From NCBI GenBank assembly GCA_026415395.1, contig JAOAHD010000007.1, forward strand, positions 779,304-843,303: DNA of 64,000 bases. The letters run 5' to 3'. Below are positions 1 to 9,941 of the stretch, in pieces; position 1 is the stretch's first letter, and every line of letters starts with the position of its first letter. The notes beneath the pieces were generated by a model. It worked only from the letters and a program-made list of their open reading frames with translations, did not search any database and had not been told where the DNA came from. Source of the stretch: Candidatus Binatia bacterium. GTDB taxonomy: Bacteria; Desulfobacterota; Binatia; HRBIN30. Position numbers and translations under genes: made by a program.

Positions 1-1
1 G

Positions 2-79
2 CGGCGTGTGCACGAGGAGGCCATCGAAGTCATTCGCGAGTGGATTGCTTCTCTGCCGGGTGATTGCTCTGCACAATAA
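2..79 (+). CDS. C-terminal end of a truncated gene, possibly a cytochrome c-type or surface protein
   Basis: Frame 2 is open from the window edge to a TAA at 77-79 and encodes 25 residues ending EWIASLPGDCSAQ. The stretch EEAIEVIREWIASLP resembles the last helix of many secreted c-type cytochrome or multi-domain oxidoreductase proteins, in which a sentence like VDxEAxxLIxxWIxSL closes the chain. Nothing upstream is visible, so the family is a guess from this short motif. The small downstream gene begins 43 bases later on the same strand. Confidence 0.45.
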   Translation, partial: RRVHEEAIEVIREWIASLPGDCSAQ

Positions 80-122
80 GCAACAGCAGTGGGACAAGCG
101 CGAGCTTGGTGAGGACAGGGCC

Positions 123-359
123 ATGACAGTGGGCCGAGAGGTGTTGCGTGATGAGCAGGCGTCGCCCAATTATCGCGTGCGCCTGGTGCGCTGGCGACGC
201 ACGGGCGAAGAATCGTGGGAAGTGGTGGATATTCACACTAACGTTGCCGTTGCGACCGGCCTTAGCCACCGCGACGAGGCGTTGCGGATTGTCCGCGGTT
301 GGGAGCGACTGAGCCAGCGGATTCCTGGAGGGTTGGAAGGGCACATCATCCCCCACTAG
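123..359 (+). CDS. Small hypothetical protein, 78 aa
   Basis: The ATG at 123 follows a purine-rich stretch (gaggacaggg) that could serve as ribosome binding site. The product is 78 residues, soluble and rich in Arg and Glu, with a strand-like core (YRVRLVRWRR, SWEVVDIHTNVAVAT) followed by a helix (HRDEALRIVRGWERL). No signal peptide, membrane segment or catalytic motif is seen. The frame is open upstream to position 6, but there it overlaps the C-terminus of the preceding gene, so the later start is preferred. It lies 35 bases before the SDR gene on the same strand and may be co-transcribed. The family was not recognised. Confidence 0.5.
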   Translation: MTVGREVLRDEQASPNYRVRLVRWRRTGEESWEVVDIHTNVAVATGLSHRDEALRIVRGWERLSQRIPGGLEGHIIPH

Positions 360-394
360 CGAAGGGGGTCAGAGACGCATGGCGGGGAGAGGCG

Positions 395-1177
395 ATGATG
401 GCGAGCGATAGAGAGCTGGAGCAGCATGGAGTACAAGCACCGCCGGGTGCGGCGTTGGTTACAGGAGTAGCGTCGGGAATAGGGCGGGCTGTAGCCATCC
501 GTTTGCTGCACTTGGGGTGGAAGGTTGCAGGGATCGACATCGATGATCGAGGCACCTCTTGGGCAGAGGGGGAAGGATTCGCAAGGGACCGTTGGGCATT
601 CGCACAGGCGGATGTCGCCGACCCTCGGGCCGTTGACCAGGCGGCGGCCGCGGTGCGCCAACAAGTGGGTCGTTTTGCCGGCCTCGTGCACGCTGCGGGC
701 GTCTGTACGTTCCGCCCCCTGGATTTATTGGATCCTGAGCTCTTCGACCGCACCATGGCTGTGCACGCGCGGGGGGCGTTCTTGTGTGCGCGTGCTGTCA
801 TTCCCGACATGCGAGCATTGGGTTGGGGGCGAATCGTGAACATCGCCTCCGTTGCCGGTTTAAACGGTGGCGGTCGTGGGATCGCTCACTACGCCGCAGC
901 CAAGGCCGCAATTGTGGGCTTCACCAAAGCGCTGGCGCTCGAGCTTGGTGGCGATGGAATCACGGCCAACGTAGTGGCTCCCGGTTTGATCGATACGCCG
1001 CTTGTGCGTGGTGCCGGAATGCCGCAAGAAGCGATTTTGGAGTACGCACGCCGGGCTCCGGTTGGCCGGGTGGGCCAGCCAGCGGATGTTGCCGCGGCGG
1101 TTGTTTACCTGTTCTCACCCGAGGCGAGTTACGTAACAGGGCAGGTGCTCAGCCCCAACGGTGGCGTGTACCTCTGA
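395..1177 (+). CDS. Short-chain dehydrogenase/reductase (SDR)
   Basis: Classical SDR of about 260 residues: an NAD(P)H-dependent oxidoreductase of a hydroxyl/keto group, probably cytosolic. The dinucleotide motif TGVASGIGRAVA lies near residues 20-31, the HAAGV motif (the NAG equivalent) about 100 residues in, then a serine in NIASVAG and the catalytic YAAAK, followed by the PGLIDTPLV loop typical of the family. The acidic residues after beta-2 (GIDIDD) suggest NAD rather than NADP preference. The start at ATG 395 (or the adjacent ATG 398) is preceded by ggggagagg; the frame is open further upstream but without a plausible binding site. The substrate cannot be told; FabG-like and steroid or alcohol dehydrogenases share this profile. 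Confidence 0.88.
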   Translation: MMASDRELEQHGVQAPPGAALVTGVASGIGRAVAIRLLHLGWKVAGIDIDDRGTSWAEGEGFARDRWAFAQADVADPRAVDQAAAAVRQQVGRFAGLVHAAGVCTFRPLDLLDPELFDRTMAVHARGAFLCARAVIPDMRALGWGRIVNIASVAGLNGGGRGIAHYAAAKAAIVGFTKALALELGGDGITANVVAPGLIDTPLVRGAGMPQEAILEYARRAPVGRVGQPADVAAAVVYLFSPEASYVTGQVLSPNGGVYL

Positions 1178-1190
1178 AAGGGCGAGGGCG

Positions 1191-1211
1191 GCGTCGCGGC
1201 GGACGCTCTTT
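1191..1211 (+). terminator. Short hairpin with T-rich tail after the SDR gene
   Basis: The arms gcgtc (1191-1195) and gacgc (1202-1206) form a five-base stem with a six-base loop, followed by tcttt. It lies 14 bases after the SDR stop and before the convergent gene ending at 1230. The stem and T tract are short, so it is a weak candidate. Confidence 0.35.
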
Positions 1212-1229
1212 GAAGTGACCCGAGGAGGG

Positions 1230-1481
1230 CTAAGCCTCGTCCCACACTAAGGGATCGTTGCGGAACGCATGCCGGAGCCGCTTGAGGGCAACCCGTTCCA
1301 GGTGGCGTACGTCCCAGGCGGTAAGGCCCAACCTCCGGGCAATCGCGGAGTAACTGAGCACTCGACCCGTGACCCTGTAGCGAAGCTGGAGAACGATTCG
1401 TTCAAGTTCCGTTAAGCGAGACTGACTTCGGGCGAGTGGGGCAAATCTTTTGTCCATACCGACTTTGGTCCACACCACCAT
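1230..1481 (-). CDS. Small protein resembling sigma-70 region 4 (helix-turn-helix)
   Basis: This 83-residue product is almost wholly a sigma-70 region 4 look-alike: LTELERIVLQLRYRV matches the L-x-x-x-E-R-x-V-L-x-L-R-Y start of region 4, and SYSAIARRLGLTAWDVRHLERVALKRLRHAF matches the helix-turn-helix that reads -35 elements in real sigma factors. There is no region 2, so it cannot act as a full sigma factor. It could be an anti-sigma, a phage-like regulator or a remnant. Start ATG 1481 or ATG 1457 (MDKRF) are both possible; neither has a strong binding site. It follows purA on the same strand, with a hairpin between them. Confidence 0.6.
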   Translation of the reverse strand: MVVWTKVGMDKRFAPLARSQSRLTELERIVLQLRYRVTGRVLSYSAIARRLGLTAWDVRHLERVALKRLRHAFRNDPLVWDEA

Positions 1482-1511
1482 GCTATGTACGCGGTGCAGA
1501 CCCCTTGCAAG

Positions 1512-1550
1512 AAAAAACTTTTCGTCGACCGCGTGCGCTGCCAGCGCACG
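1512..1550 (-). terminator. Stable hairpin plus T run downstream of purA
   Basis: On the minus strand a perfect eight-base stem (arms 1543-1550 and 1532-1539, three-base loop) is followed about 14 bases later by six T (complement of 1512-1517). It lies 45 bases after the purA stop. The gap between stem and T run is longer than usual for an intrinsic terminator, so it is a candidate only. Confidence 0.4.
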
Positions 1551-1594
1551 ACCTGCGGCACATTTACCTGCAAACCAGGAGGGTTCGCCCCACG

Positions 1595-2896
<1,302 letters not shown>

Positions 2897-4486
2897 TCAG
2901 AGTTTAATGAGTACGGCCGAGATAATGTTAGGGAGTTGCCGGAGTTTCTCGAGGATGGCTGGGGGCACGGGGTCGTCTACGTGAACCAAGGAAACGGCCA
3001 GACCACCCACGTGCTCGCGGCCAAGTTCAAGGCGCGCAATGTTGATTTTGGCCTCACCGAGCAACGTTCCCACAGCTCCGACCACTCCAGGAACGTCGCG
3101 ATTGTGCAACATCAAGATGTACCCCTCAGGATCGGCATCGAGGAAGAAATTGTTGATGCGCACGAGGCGGACCACCTTTTGGCCGAACACGGCGCCCGCA
3201 ACCACGTTGACGCTGCTTTCAGTCGTCGCCGCTACCGTAATGAGGTTGGAAAAACCCTTGGGTTGGGCCGTCTTTGCTTCTACCACGCGAATTCCGCGCT
3301 CGCGCGCGATGGTTGCCGCATTTACATAGTTGACCACGCTCGACTCAAGCACACGATTGAGGAGCCCGCGCAGGATCGCCAACGTCAACGCTTTCACGTC
3401 GTATTCGGCAATCTCCCCCGCATACTCGATGGCGAGTTCCCTCGGCGCCTGGGTGAGCATTTGCCCCTGCAGGCTGCCGAGTTTTTCCGCCAGAGTCAAA
3501 TACGGGGACAGCACTTGCAGCAGCTCGGGGCTCATCGACGGAACATTCACCGCGTCCTGAATCACCCCGCGGGTGAGGTAGTTTACCACTTGTTGCGCAA
3601 TCGCCACCGCAACATTGATCTGGGCCTCTTCCGTCGCTGCACCGAGGTGGGGCGTGCAAATGACCTGATCGAGCTTGAGGAGTGGATGGTCCGGTGGGGG
3701 TGGCTCTTGCGCAAAGACATCGAGAGCGGCGCCAGCGACTTTGCCCGCGGTGATCGCGTCGTGCAGTGCCTCCTCGTCGACGATGCCGCCGCGCGCGCAA
3801 TTGATGAGGCGTACTCCCGGCTTCATCCGGGCAAAAGCGCTGCGGCCGACGAGCCCGCGGGTTTCGTTGGTCAGCGGCGTGTGAATGGTGATGAAGTCGG
3901 ATCGCTCAAGAACATCTTCGAAGGGGGCAAGTTCCACCCCGAGTCGCTGCGCAGCCTCCCGCGAGATAAACGGATCGTAGGCGAGCACTTTCATCTTGAG
4001 ACCGAGCGCACGCTCGGCAACCAGGCTCCCAATGTTGCCGAGGCCGATAATGCCGAGAGTTTTATTGAACACCTCGGAGCCAACGAACTTGCTTTTCTCC
4101 CACTTGCCAGCCTTCATCGACGCCGTCGCTTGGGGGATCAGTCGGGCCAGCGCGAGCATCATACTGATCGTGTGCTCGGCGGTGGTGACGTTGTTGCCCG
4201 CTGGCGTGTTCATCACCACAATGCCGTGTTTCGTTGCCGCTTCGACGTCGATGTTGTCCACACCGATTCCGGCGCGGCCAATCACCTTGAGGTTCTCAGC
4301 GGCCGCAATGACGTCAGCCGTCACTGTTGTTCCGCTGCGGACAATCAAGCCGTGGAAAGGCCTGATCTTGGTGCGCAATTCTGCGGGCTTTAGGCTCGCC
4401 GTCTCCTCGACCTCGATTTCCGGGCAAGCGCGAAGAATGTCCAGCCCCGGCTTTGCCAATTTGTCAGCAACTAAGACGCGATACAT
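2897..4486 (-). CDS. serA: D-3-phosphoglycerate dehydrogenase (long form with ACT domain)
   Basis: SerA oxidises 3-phosphoglycerate to 3-phosphohydroxypyruvate, the entry to serine. At 529 residues it is the long type: N-terminal substrate domain, Rossmann fold with GLGNIG near residue 150, catalytic Arg in NCARGGIVDE, Glu in the DVFAQEP stretch, and His in TPHLGAATEEA, then the intervening allosteric domain and a C-terminal ACT domain (HNRDVPGVVGAVGTLL, about residues 458-529), where serine normally binds for feedback inhibition. The start ATG lies three bases before the aminotransferase stop region, which suggests translational coupling. With its neighbour it makes two of the three steps to serine; no serB-like phosphatase is seen in the window. 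Confidence 0.97.
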   Translation of the reverse strand: MYRVLVADKLAKPGLDILRACPEIEVEETASLKPAELRTKIRPFHGLIVRSGTTVTADVIAAAENLKVIGRAGIGVDNIDVEAATKHGIVVMNTPAGNNVTTAEHTISMMLALARLIPQATASMKAGKWEKSKFVGSEVFNKTLGIIGLGNIGSLVAERALGLKMKVLAYDPFISREAAQRLGVELAPFEDVLERSDFITIHTPLTNETRGLVGRSAFARMKPGVRLINCARGGIVDEEALHDAITAGKVAGAALDVFAQEPPPPDHPLLKLDQVICTPHLGAATEEAQINVAVAIAQQVVNYLTRGVIQDAVNVPSMSPELLQVLSPYLTLAEKLGSLQGQMLTQAPRELAIEYAGEIAEYDVKALTLAILRGLLNRVLESSVVNYVNAATIARERGIRVVEAKTAQPKGFSNLITVAATTESSVNVVAGAVFGQKVVRLVRINNFFLDADPEGYILMLHNRDVPGVVGAVGTLLGEAKINIARLELGREHVGGLAVSLVHVDDPVPPAILEKLRQLPNIISAVLIKL

Positions 4487-4489
4487 GAG

Positions 4490-5638
4490 TCACTCCGGTA
4501 GGCCTTGCATCAACACTTGTTGGGCGGCGCCAACACCACGGCCAAGTTCGATCGAGTAACCAAACTTCTTCAGCGCCATTTCCAATGCCCCAATCGCAAC
4601 AATGGTATCGAAGGCGTCAATGAAGCCCAAGTGCGCAATGCGCACGATCTTGCCTTTAAACTGGTCTTGGCCTCCAGCAAACGTGACCCCCATGCGGTCG
4701 CGCAAGTACGCCACGAGTTTCCCTCCCGGAAGCTCAGGCGGAACATAAATCCCAGTGGTGGCCGGGCTTGGGTGCTCGGGCGCAACAAGCTGGAGGTTCA
4801 GTGCTCGAGCTGCGGCGCGAGTCGCTTCTGCCTGCCGCGCCTGGCGCGCGAAGGCCTGTTGGAGCCCTTCTTCGCGCAGCATGGCCAGCGCTTCGCGCAG
4901 CCCGATAATGAGGGAGATGGCTGGTGTCCACGCCGTCGTGTCTTTGGCGAGATTTTCTCGCTCCTTGACCAAGTCGAAATAAAAGCGCGGGAGTTTGGCG
5001 GTTTTCGTTCGTTCCCAGGCTCGTTCACTGAGGGCAATGAAAGCAAGACCAGGCGGTAACATCAGTGCCTTTTGTGAACCGGTGACGAGAACGTCAATGC
5101 CCAGCCGGTCCATCGGTAGGTCGTACACTCCGACTGCGGTGATTCCATCGACAATGAGCAGGGTGTCCCGATTGCAAGTGAGGGCTGCAAGTTCGGCTAC
5201 GGGATGGCACACCGTCGTAGAAGTCTCACTTGCTTGGACAAATAAACCGCGAATGGCAGGGTGCCGCTCTAAAGTGCGGGCCACCTCTGCGGGCTCGACC
5301 GCCTTGCCCCACTCCACGCGGAGCTCGTGTACCGTAAGGCCGTACCGCCCTGCGATTTTCGCCCAGCGCTCGCCGAACTTGCCGCCATTGACCACCAAGA
5401 CTTCTTCGCCGGGGGAGAACAGGTTGGTCACAGCCGCCTCCATGGCACCGGTGCCCGAGGAAGCCAGCATGAGAACGTCTTGCTCGGTTTGGAAGAGCCA
5501 CTTCAATCCTGCTTTTGCCTGCGCAAATATCTCGCTGAATTGCGGCGTGCGATGGTGGATGATGGGTTGCGCCATGGCCAGAAGTACGCGCGCAGGAACG
5601 GGTGTAGGTCCGGGTGCGAGCAAGTAATGCTTCATCAT
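4490..5638 (-). CDS. Class V aminotransferase (serine/alanine-glyoxylate or phosphoserine type)
   Basis: A PLP enzyme of about 382 residues. The opening HYLLAPGPTPVP, the HHRTPQF substrate loop, the phosphate-binding SSGTGAMEAA and the Schiff-base lysine in VTGSQKALMLPPGLA are all typical of the alanine/serine-glyoxylate aminotransferase family. Because it is tightly followed by serA and purA, it may serve as the phosphoserine aminotransferase of the pathway, a role some class V enzymes are known to fill; this is inferred from position, not from residues. The ATG pair at 5638/5635 follows a good binding site (gggaggt). The frame is open to 5764, but that stretch is the leader region with a terminator-like hairpin, so the later start is chosen. 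Confidence 0.88.
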   Translation of the reverse strand: MMKHYLLAPGPTPVPARVLLAMAQPIIHHRTPQFSEIFAQAKAGLKWLFQTEQDVLMLASSGTGAMEAAVTNLFSPGEEVLVVNGGKFGERWAKIAGRYGLTVHELRVEWGKAVEPAEVARTLERHPAIRGLFVQASETSTTVCHPVAELAALTCNRDTLLIVDGITAVGVYDLPMDRLGIDVLVTGSQKALMLPPGLAFIALSERAWERTKTAKLPRFYFDLVKERENLAKDTTAWTPAISLIIGLREALAMLREEGLQQAFARQARQAEATRAAARALNLQLVAPEHPSPATTGIYVPPELPGGKLVAYLRDRMGVTFAGGQDQFKGKIVRIAHLGFIDAFDTIVAIGALEMALKKFGYSIELGRGVGAAQQVLMQGLPE

Positions 5639-5658
5639 GGGTCTTACCTCCCGTAAAC

Positions 5659-5694
5659 AAAAAAACCTGAACCTCTCGCGTTCAGAGGCCCAGG
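5659..5694 (-). terminator. Terminator-like hairpin in the leader of the aminotransferase-serA-purA operon
   Basis: On the minus strand the message would form an outer stem (CCTG with CAGG, 5691-5694 and 5666-5669) and an inner stem (CCTCT with AGAGG, 5684-5688 and 5672-5676), followed directly by seven T (complement of 5659-5665). It lies 20 bases upstream of the aminotransferase start and downstream of a good promoter, which is the arrangement of a transcription attenuator. It could also simply end folE transcripts. An alternative pairing that would break the stem exists between 5700-5710 and 5681-5691 (TTCAG with CTGAA plus flanking GG/CC pairs). Confidence 0.6.
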
Positions 5695-5779
5695 CGTACG
5701 GCCCACTGAAGGTCAGCACTCCACCGTGGTTAATTCCACGTTCAACGCCAGTCGTGCAGACCAATCAATGTGTGGCTCG

Positions 5780-5808
5780 TCGATAGTGAAGTCCCTCGGA
5801 GCTGTCAA
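5780..5808 (-). promoter_or_regulatory. Sigma-70 type promoter of the aminotransferase-serA-purA operon
   Basis: Minus strand: TTGACA (5803-5808), a 17-base spacer, and TATCGA (5780-5785). The -35 box is perfect; the -10 box keeps the TAT and the last position is A. It starts 12 bases after the folE stop, so the biosynthetic operon can be expressed on its own. Predicted transcription starts near 5773 and leaves a leader of about 135 bases that includes the short inverted repeat at 5726-5739 (GTGG/CCAC arms) and the terminator-like hairpin. Confidence 0.6.
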
Positions 5809-5819
5809 GCACGCGGATA

Positions 5820-6386
5820 TTAGCGGGATCCGTTCACCAACGTCATGAACTCTTCGCGCGTTTCTTGGTGCGTCCGGAAGACACCCAGCATCGCACTGGT
5901 GACCACCACGGAGTTTTGTTTCTCCACACCGCGCATCCGCATACAGAGATGTTCAGCGCGCAGGACCACGCCCACTCCCAGCGGATTGAGCTCCTCCATG
6001 AGTGTATTGGCAATTTGTGTTGTCATGCGCTCCTGCACTTGCAGGCGCCGGGCATACACATCCACTAACCGAGCAAGCTTGCTGATCCCAACAATCTTGT
6101 GGCGGGGGATGTAAGCGATTGTGGCTCGACCAAAAAACGGCAGGATGTGGTGCTCGCACAACGAAAAAAAGTCCACATCCTTCATGACAATCATCTCCGA
6201 GTAATCCTCAGTGAACAGGGCATTGTTGATGACGTGTTTGGGGTCCTCAGCGTAGCCCTTTGTGAGGTATTGGAGCGCTCGCGCCACCCGAGCCGGGGTC
6301 TTGCGCAAACCTTCGCGGTTTGGATCTTCTCCGATCAGCCGCAGCAGTTCGGCAACCACTTGCTCCAAACGACTTTCTTCTGCCAT
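5820..6386 (-). CDS. folE: GTP cyclohydrolase I
   Basis: FolE converts GTP to 7,8-dihydroneopterin triphosphate, the first step of folate and also of queuosine synthesis. The 188-residue product from ATG 6386 has the zinc ligands in [12 protein letters not shown] and the second cysteine in [13 protein letters not shown], with the intervening [20 protein letters not shown] substrate region, so it is the classical FolEI type and looks intact. The frame runs upstream to 6422, but [11 protein letters not shown] is the natural start. QueE lies three genes upstream on the same strand, which may reflect shared use of the product for queuosine, although QueD and QueC are not seen here. Confidence 0.96.
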   Translation of the reverse strand: MAEESRLEQVVAELLRLIGEDPNREGLRKTPARVARALQYLTKGYAEDPKHVINNALFTEDYSEMIVMKDVDFFSLCEHHILPFFGRATIAYIPRHKIVGISKLARLVDVYARRLQVQERMTTQIANTLMEELNPLGVGVVLRAEHLCMRMRGVEKQNSVVVTSAMLGVFRTHQETREEFMTLVNGSR

Positions 6387-6443
6387 GGCCCAAAACGTTA
6401 ACGGAACGAGCCAGCGAAGCAACCAACGTCGATCCGTTATTTG

Positions 6444-7466
6444 TCACGGAATCTCGCGGATTCGTTGGTACCGCCGGTACTCGTATCCCGTGGCCATGAA
6501 ATTGCGCAAGGTGCCGAAGCGCCCGTCGACCTCGCGGCGGAGGATGCGTAGACGCTCGAACCATGGGTGAAACCGCGACTCGAACGCTGCCCAGGACTCG
6601 GTTTGGTCTAAGAAAACGCGCTGAAGCCCGACGATCAGGAAGCGCGCTGCGCTGAACCGCAGGGCGTTAGGAAAAACATCCCACTCGAGCAGAGCGAGGA
6701 GACGGAAGGCATCGTAAGCGCGCACGAGGGTTTCGAAGCGCGAAGGGTCGTACGATCCCTGACTAAAGCACAAACGGTTCACGGCCTGCGCCAGGTCGAA
6801 AATGTAGGGTCCGCGGCAATCGGGGTCGCAGTGGAGAACGGTGATCAGGCGGTCGCCTTGAAAGCAGAATCGCTGTGGGTCCATATCCAACAGGAGCGGG
6901 CCGCGCGGCAGCTTTGTGAGGTCGAGGGCCCATGCAAGGTACTCGGTTTCTTCATCCAAGGCGCGGGTCGTTCGAGCGAGAAACGATGGCATCAAGGGGC
7001 GTATGGCCGCCCACAATTGCGTAAGTCGCTCCGGCGTGTGCCGCGTTTCTCCGCTTTTGCGGTACCCCCTACCCGCAAGGTGGTACCGCGCCATGCTTTC
7101 GCCCAGAGCACGGAGGTGCGGTGGGTGGTTTGGGTCGAGAGGCCGCAGCCGCCACTCGCGCACTGGATGTACGCTCCACAGTACGGGACCCAAGCCGTAC
7201 CAGTAGCGGCCGTTGCGGTCCGTCAATGGGGCGAGCACCGGACACCCGTGCTGACGCATGTAGACTAAGAATTGGGCATTGCGCTTGAGTTCGTGGTCCG
7301 AGCGCGGCGGGAGCCGTCGAACGACGAAGCGCCCCCGCGCGGTTTCCAGCAAGATGGTGCCTAAAGGAGAGTTGCGCAGTCGCCGAACCCGAATCACCCG
7401 CCGTAGGCCAAATGCTGCGGCAATCGCGGTAGTGCTGAGTCTGGCCTTCGTTTCAACGCATTCCAT
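6444..7466 (-). CDS. Aminoglycoside phosphotransferase/CotS-like kinase fold protein with altered active site
   Basis: About 340 residues with the APH-type kinase layout: N-terminal lobe strands (GTILLETARGRFVVRRLPP), a lysine/arginine-rich region, and a C-terminal lobe with DLAQAVNRLCF, which matches the DLA motif after the active site. The catalytic loop, usually HGDLHPGN, reads LLDMDPQRF, so the Asp is kept but His and the metal-binding Asn are lost; the following DFD reads HCD. It is probably inactive as a kinase or has changed chemistry. ATG 7466 is taken as start; the frame is open to 7634. It sits between queE and folE on the same strand, about 57 bases before folE. Confidence 0.6.
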   Translation of the reverse strand: MECVETKARLSTTAIAAAFGLRRVIRVRRLRNSPLGTILLETARGRFVVRRLPPRSDHELKRNAQFLVYMRQHGCPVLAPLTDRNGRYWYGLGPVLWSVHPVREWRLRPLDPNHPPHLRALGESMARYHLAGRGYRKSGETRHTPERLTQLWAAIRPLMPSFLARTTRALDEETEYLAWALDLTKLPRGPLLLDMDPQRFCFQGDRLITVLHCDPDCRGPYIFDLAQAVNRLCFSQGSYDPSRFETLVRAYDAFRLLALLEWDVFPNALRFSAARFLIVGLQRVFLDQTESWAAFESRFHPWFERLRILRREVDGRFGTLRNFMATGYEYRRYQRIREIP

Positions 7467-7766
7467 GCGCGCACCGCCTGGCCTGGCGCACTGCTCATTT
7501 CGCTCCGGGCTGGACGCTAGGGTACCATACGGTACTACGTTCATTGAAGTCAATAAAATGTTCGTCTTTTGTTCGCCCCCGCGGTTGGTTGCGCAGCTCA
7601 GGAGAAACCCATTGTGCCTGTAGTTGCTCGTCAACGGGAGTCCGCGCTACGCGCGTGGGCTGGGGCAATCCCTCGCTTAAAAGCGTCGCCCGTGGCGCAG
7701 CAAGGTTGGATGAGAGCGGGAGCGCTTGTTGCCCAACCGGTGTGACCCGGGGCAGCTTCCACTCCC
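7467..7766 (-). promoter_or_regulatory. 300-base gap between queE and the kinase-like gene, with candidate promoter and inverted repeat
   Basis: On the minus strand TTGACT (7548-7553) and TATGGT (7524-7529) are 18 bases apart. An inverted repeat with GTACC/GGTAC arms and a four-base centre (7522-7535) lies over the -10 box, as an operator would. It would drive the kinase-like gene and possibly folE. The rest of the gap, 7554-7766, holds no convincing gene or hairpin. Confidence 0.4.
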
Positions 7767-8507
7767 CTAGGGTATGCGCAGGAATTTGTGCATTTGAGGA
7801 AGGACCCGCACCTGCGCGTGGCGGCGATAGGCAAGGGAAAAGAGAGCAGAGAGCGTCTCCGTTCGGATGCAGAGGCGACCCTCCGGATCGACAATCGGCT
7901 GCAAGAACATGGGCGCCGCCGGTGCCTCTTCGTGGACGAGCGCTGCTGCCGCTTCCACTTCGTCTGGGGAAGTCTGTTCGTCGACCAACACCTTCACGTA
8001 GCACTCGCACTGCTTTGCCAGTTTGAGGAAGGCGCGGTGTTGGTCCCAGAACGCTCGCTCCCCGCTGTTGCTCGGCAATTTGATGTCCATACTGATCACG
8101 CGTACACCAGGGAGCACAAGGGCGAGTTGGTCGGGGAGGACCCCGTTGGTTTCTAGGAGAACAGGTAAGGCCAGGTGTCCCTGAGCAAGGAGCGCGCGCA
8201 GGAACTTGGCCTGTAAAAGGGGCTCACCGCCGGTGAGCGCCAGCATTTGGAGAGCTCGATCGCGCTCCCGGCAGTAAGCAACCAGTTGCGACAGTTCGTT
8301 CACGGGAACCGGGTTCTGGCGTTCCTCGACTCGGCCACTGCTGGGCTCGTGCCAGCGCCAAACTGGGTGGCGTTCAAGGCTGCCGGGTGTGTCGCAGTAC
8401 CGACAACGGAGGTTACAGCCGGCGAGGCGAACAAAGAGGTGGCGCTCCCCGACGTGGGCGCCTTCCCCTTGGAAGGAAACGAAAACCTCGCTCAAAAAAC
8501 CGATCAT
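7767..8507 (-). CDS. queE: 7-carboxy-7-deazaguanine synthase (radical SAM)
   Basis: QueE makes 7-carboxy-7-deazaguanine in the queuosine/preQ0 pathway. The 246-residue product starts [16 protein letters not shown], the hallmark of the family, and has the radical SAM cysteines as C-N-L-R-C-R-Y-C (CxxxCxxC) at about residues 31-38. The LTGGEPLLQ and LETNG motifs follow, and the [10 protein letters not shown] stretch is the substrate region. The start 8507 leaves 47 bases after the glycerate kinase gene. It is on the same strand as folE, whose product feeds this pathway. Confidence 0.92.
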   Translation of the reverse strand: MIGFLSEVFVSFQGEGAHVGERHLFVRLAGCNLRCRYCDTPGSLERHPVWRWHEPSSGRVEERQNPVPVNELSQLVAYCRERDRALQMLALTGGEPLLQAKFLRALLAQGHLALPVLLETNGVLPDQLALVLPGVRVISMDIKLPSNSGERAFWDQHRAFLKLAKQCECYVKVLVDEQTSPDEVEAAAALVHEEAPAAPMFLQPIVDPEGRLCIRTETLSALFSLAYRRHAQVRVLPQMHKFLRIP

Positions 8508-8554
8508 TGGCTTTGTCCACGTAGCTGCTGGAAGTGCGCTGGCAAGACGCGGCC

Positions 8555-9868
8555 TTACCCGTGGACGACGGCAATCTGCAAGTCCATGACATTGGTGCCC
8601 GTAGGCCCTGTAATAAAAAGGTCTCCGAGTGCCGCAAAGAAATGATAGGAGTCATTCGCCTCCAGGTAGTGCTCGACGTTGAGACCCAGCGCGTGCGCAC
8701 GCTCTAGAGTCGTGCCGTCGACGAAAGCCCCGGCCGCTTCGGTGGGCCCGTCGACCCCGTCGGTACCCGCTATCAAAGCGGACACCGGCAGGCCCGCCAG
8801 AAGGGGCGCCAAGGCCAACGCAAATTCCTGGTTGCGGCCGCCTAGGCCCCGTCCCCGAACTGTTACCGTGGTTTCTCCACCGGCAATCACACAGAGTGGG
8901 CCTGAGTTGGCACACGCCGCAGCCATTTGTACTCGCGTAGCGAAGCGGCGAGCCGCCTCTCGCGCTTCACCGACGATGGGCTCTTCAATAACCTCGACGA
9001 ACCAGCCCTTGGATCGCGCGGCCGCGGCGCAGGCTGAGCGTGTCTCTCTGTTGCTGGCAATGATCCGGTAGTGAGCCAGGCGACTTGCTGATTCCCAGGG
9101 TTTCAGAGTTTCCGGGATTCGTCCGGCTAAGCCATCCTCGATGACCGTGCGCACAGACCTCGGCACGGTTTCCCAGAGTTCGTACTTGGCGAGGACTCTC
9201 TGGGCATCTGCAAAGGTGTTCGGGTCTGGGACCGTAGGGCCAGACCCGATCGTAGCCGGATCGTCGCCGACAACGTCGGAGATTGCGAGAGTAAAAACCG
9301 GCCGCTGAAGCTGTTGTAGTAGCCGGCCTCCCTTAATCCGCGAAAGATGTTTCCTGACCGTGTTGACCTCGCCAATGTTGGCGCCGCTGGTAAGGAGCAA
9401 ACGGTGAGTGGCGATTTTCTCCTCCAGAGTCACTGGCGGCCATGGGGCTGCCAAAAGGCTCGAAGCCCCTCCGCTCACCAGGAAGATCGCAACGGGTTCC
9501 CGGCTCGAGCGGGCTAAGCGCAGCAAATGCTTAGCCGCTGACAGCGAGCGGTGATCGGGAAGAGGGTGCGAGCCGACAAGAACTTCGACGCCAGGCACGT
9601 CGGCAGTGTGGCGCTCGGAGGTGACAATGGCTCCGCGGTATTGGCAGGGTGGCAGAATTTTCGACAGGCCCAGGGCCATGCGAGCCGCAGCTTTGCCCGC
9701 GCCGAGGACGAGAATTGGCAGGGGAAGTTGAGTGCAGATTCCGCCTGGTTCTTCCCAGAATACCTCCTCGCGCTCCACATGCAGCGCCCGCTCTACGCAG
9801 TCCTCAGGCCGCACCGTTTCGACGCCTCGCCAAAAGACTGCGACCAGCTCCTCCCGCCAAGTTGGCAT
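8555..9868 (-). CDS. Glycerate 2-kinase (TtuD/GckA, MOFRL family)
   Basis: About 437 residues, the length of the DUF4147/MOFRL family of glycerate 2-kinases, which phosphorylate D-glycerate to 2-phosphoglycerate. The family glycine-rich stretches are present: [14 protein letters not shown] near the N-terminus, [28 protein letters not shown], and the C-terminal MOFRL-type [23 protein letters not shown] followed by [17 protein letters not shown]. Old annotations call this hydroxypyruvate reductase. It lies in a leftward run with dksA-like and rimO genes, 73 bases after dksA. Together with the serine genes it could serve three-carbon acid metabolism. Confidence 0.9.
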   Translation of the reverse strand: MPTWREELVAVFWRGVETVRPEDCVERALHVEREEVFWEEPGGICTQLPLPILVLGAGKAAARMALGLSKILPPCQYRGAIVTSERHTADVPGVEVLVGSHPLPDHRSLSAAKHLLRLARSSREPVAIFLVSGGASSLLAAPWPPVTLEEKIATHRLLLTSGANIGEVNTVRKHLSRIKGGRLLQQLQRPVFTLAISDVVGDDPATIGSGPTVPDPNTFADAQRVLAKYELWETVPRSVRTVIEDGLAGRIPETLKPWESASRLAHYRIIASNRETRSACAAAARSKGWFVEVIEEPIVGEAREAARRFATRVQMAAACANSGPLCVIAGGETTVTVRGRGLGGRNQEFALALAPLLAGLPVSALIAGTDGVDGPTEAAGAFVDGTTLERAHALGLNVEHYLEANDSYHFFAALGDLFITGPTGTNVMDLQIAVVHG

Positions 9869-9941
9869 GAAGGGAGGCTAGAGATTCACGGGCATCAAGG
9901 CGAGCGCTGAGGGACTGAAACCCAATGGATATGCTCGACTG

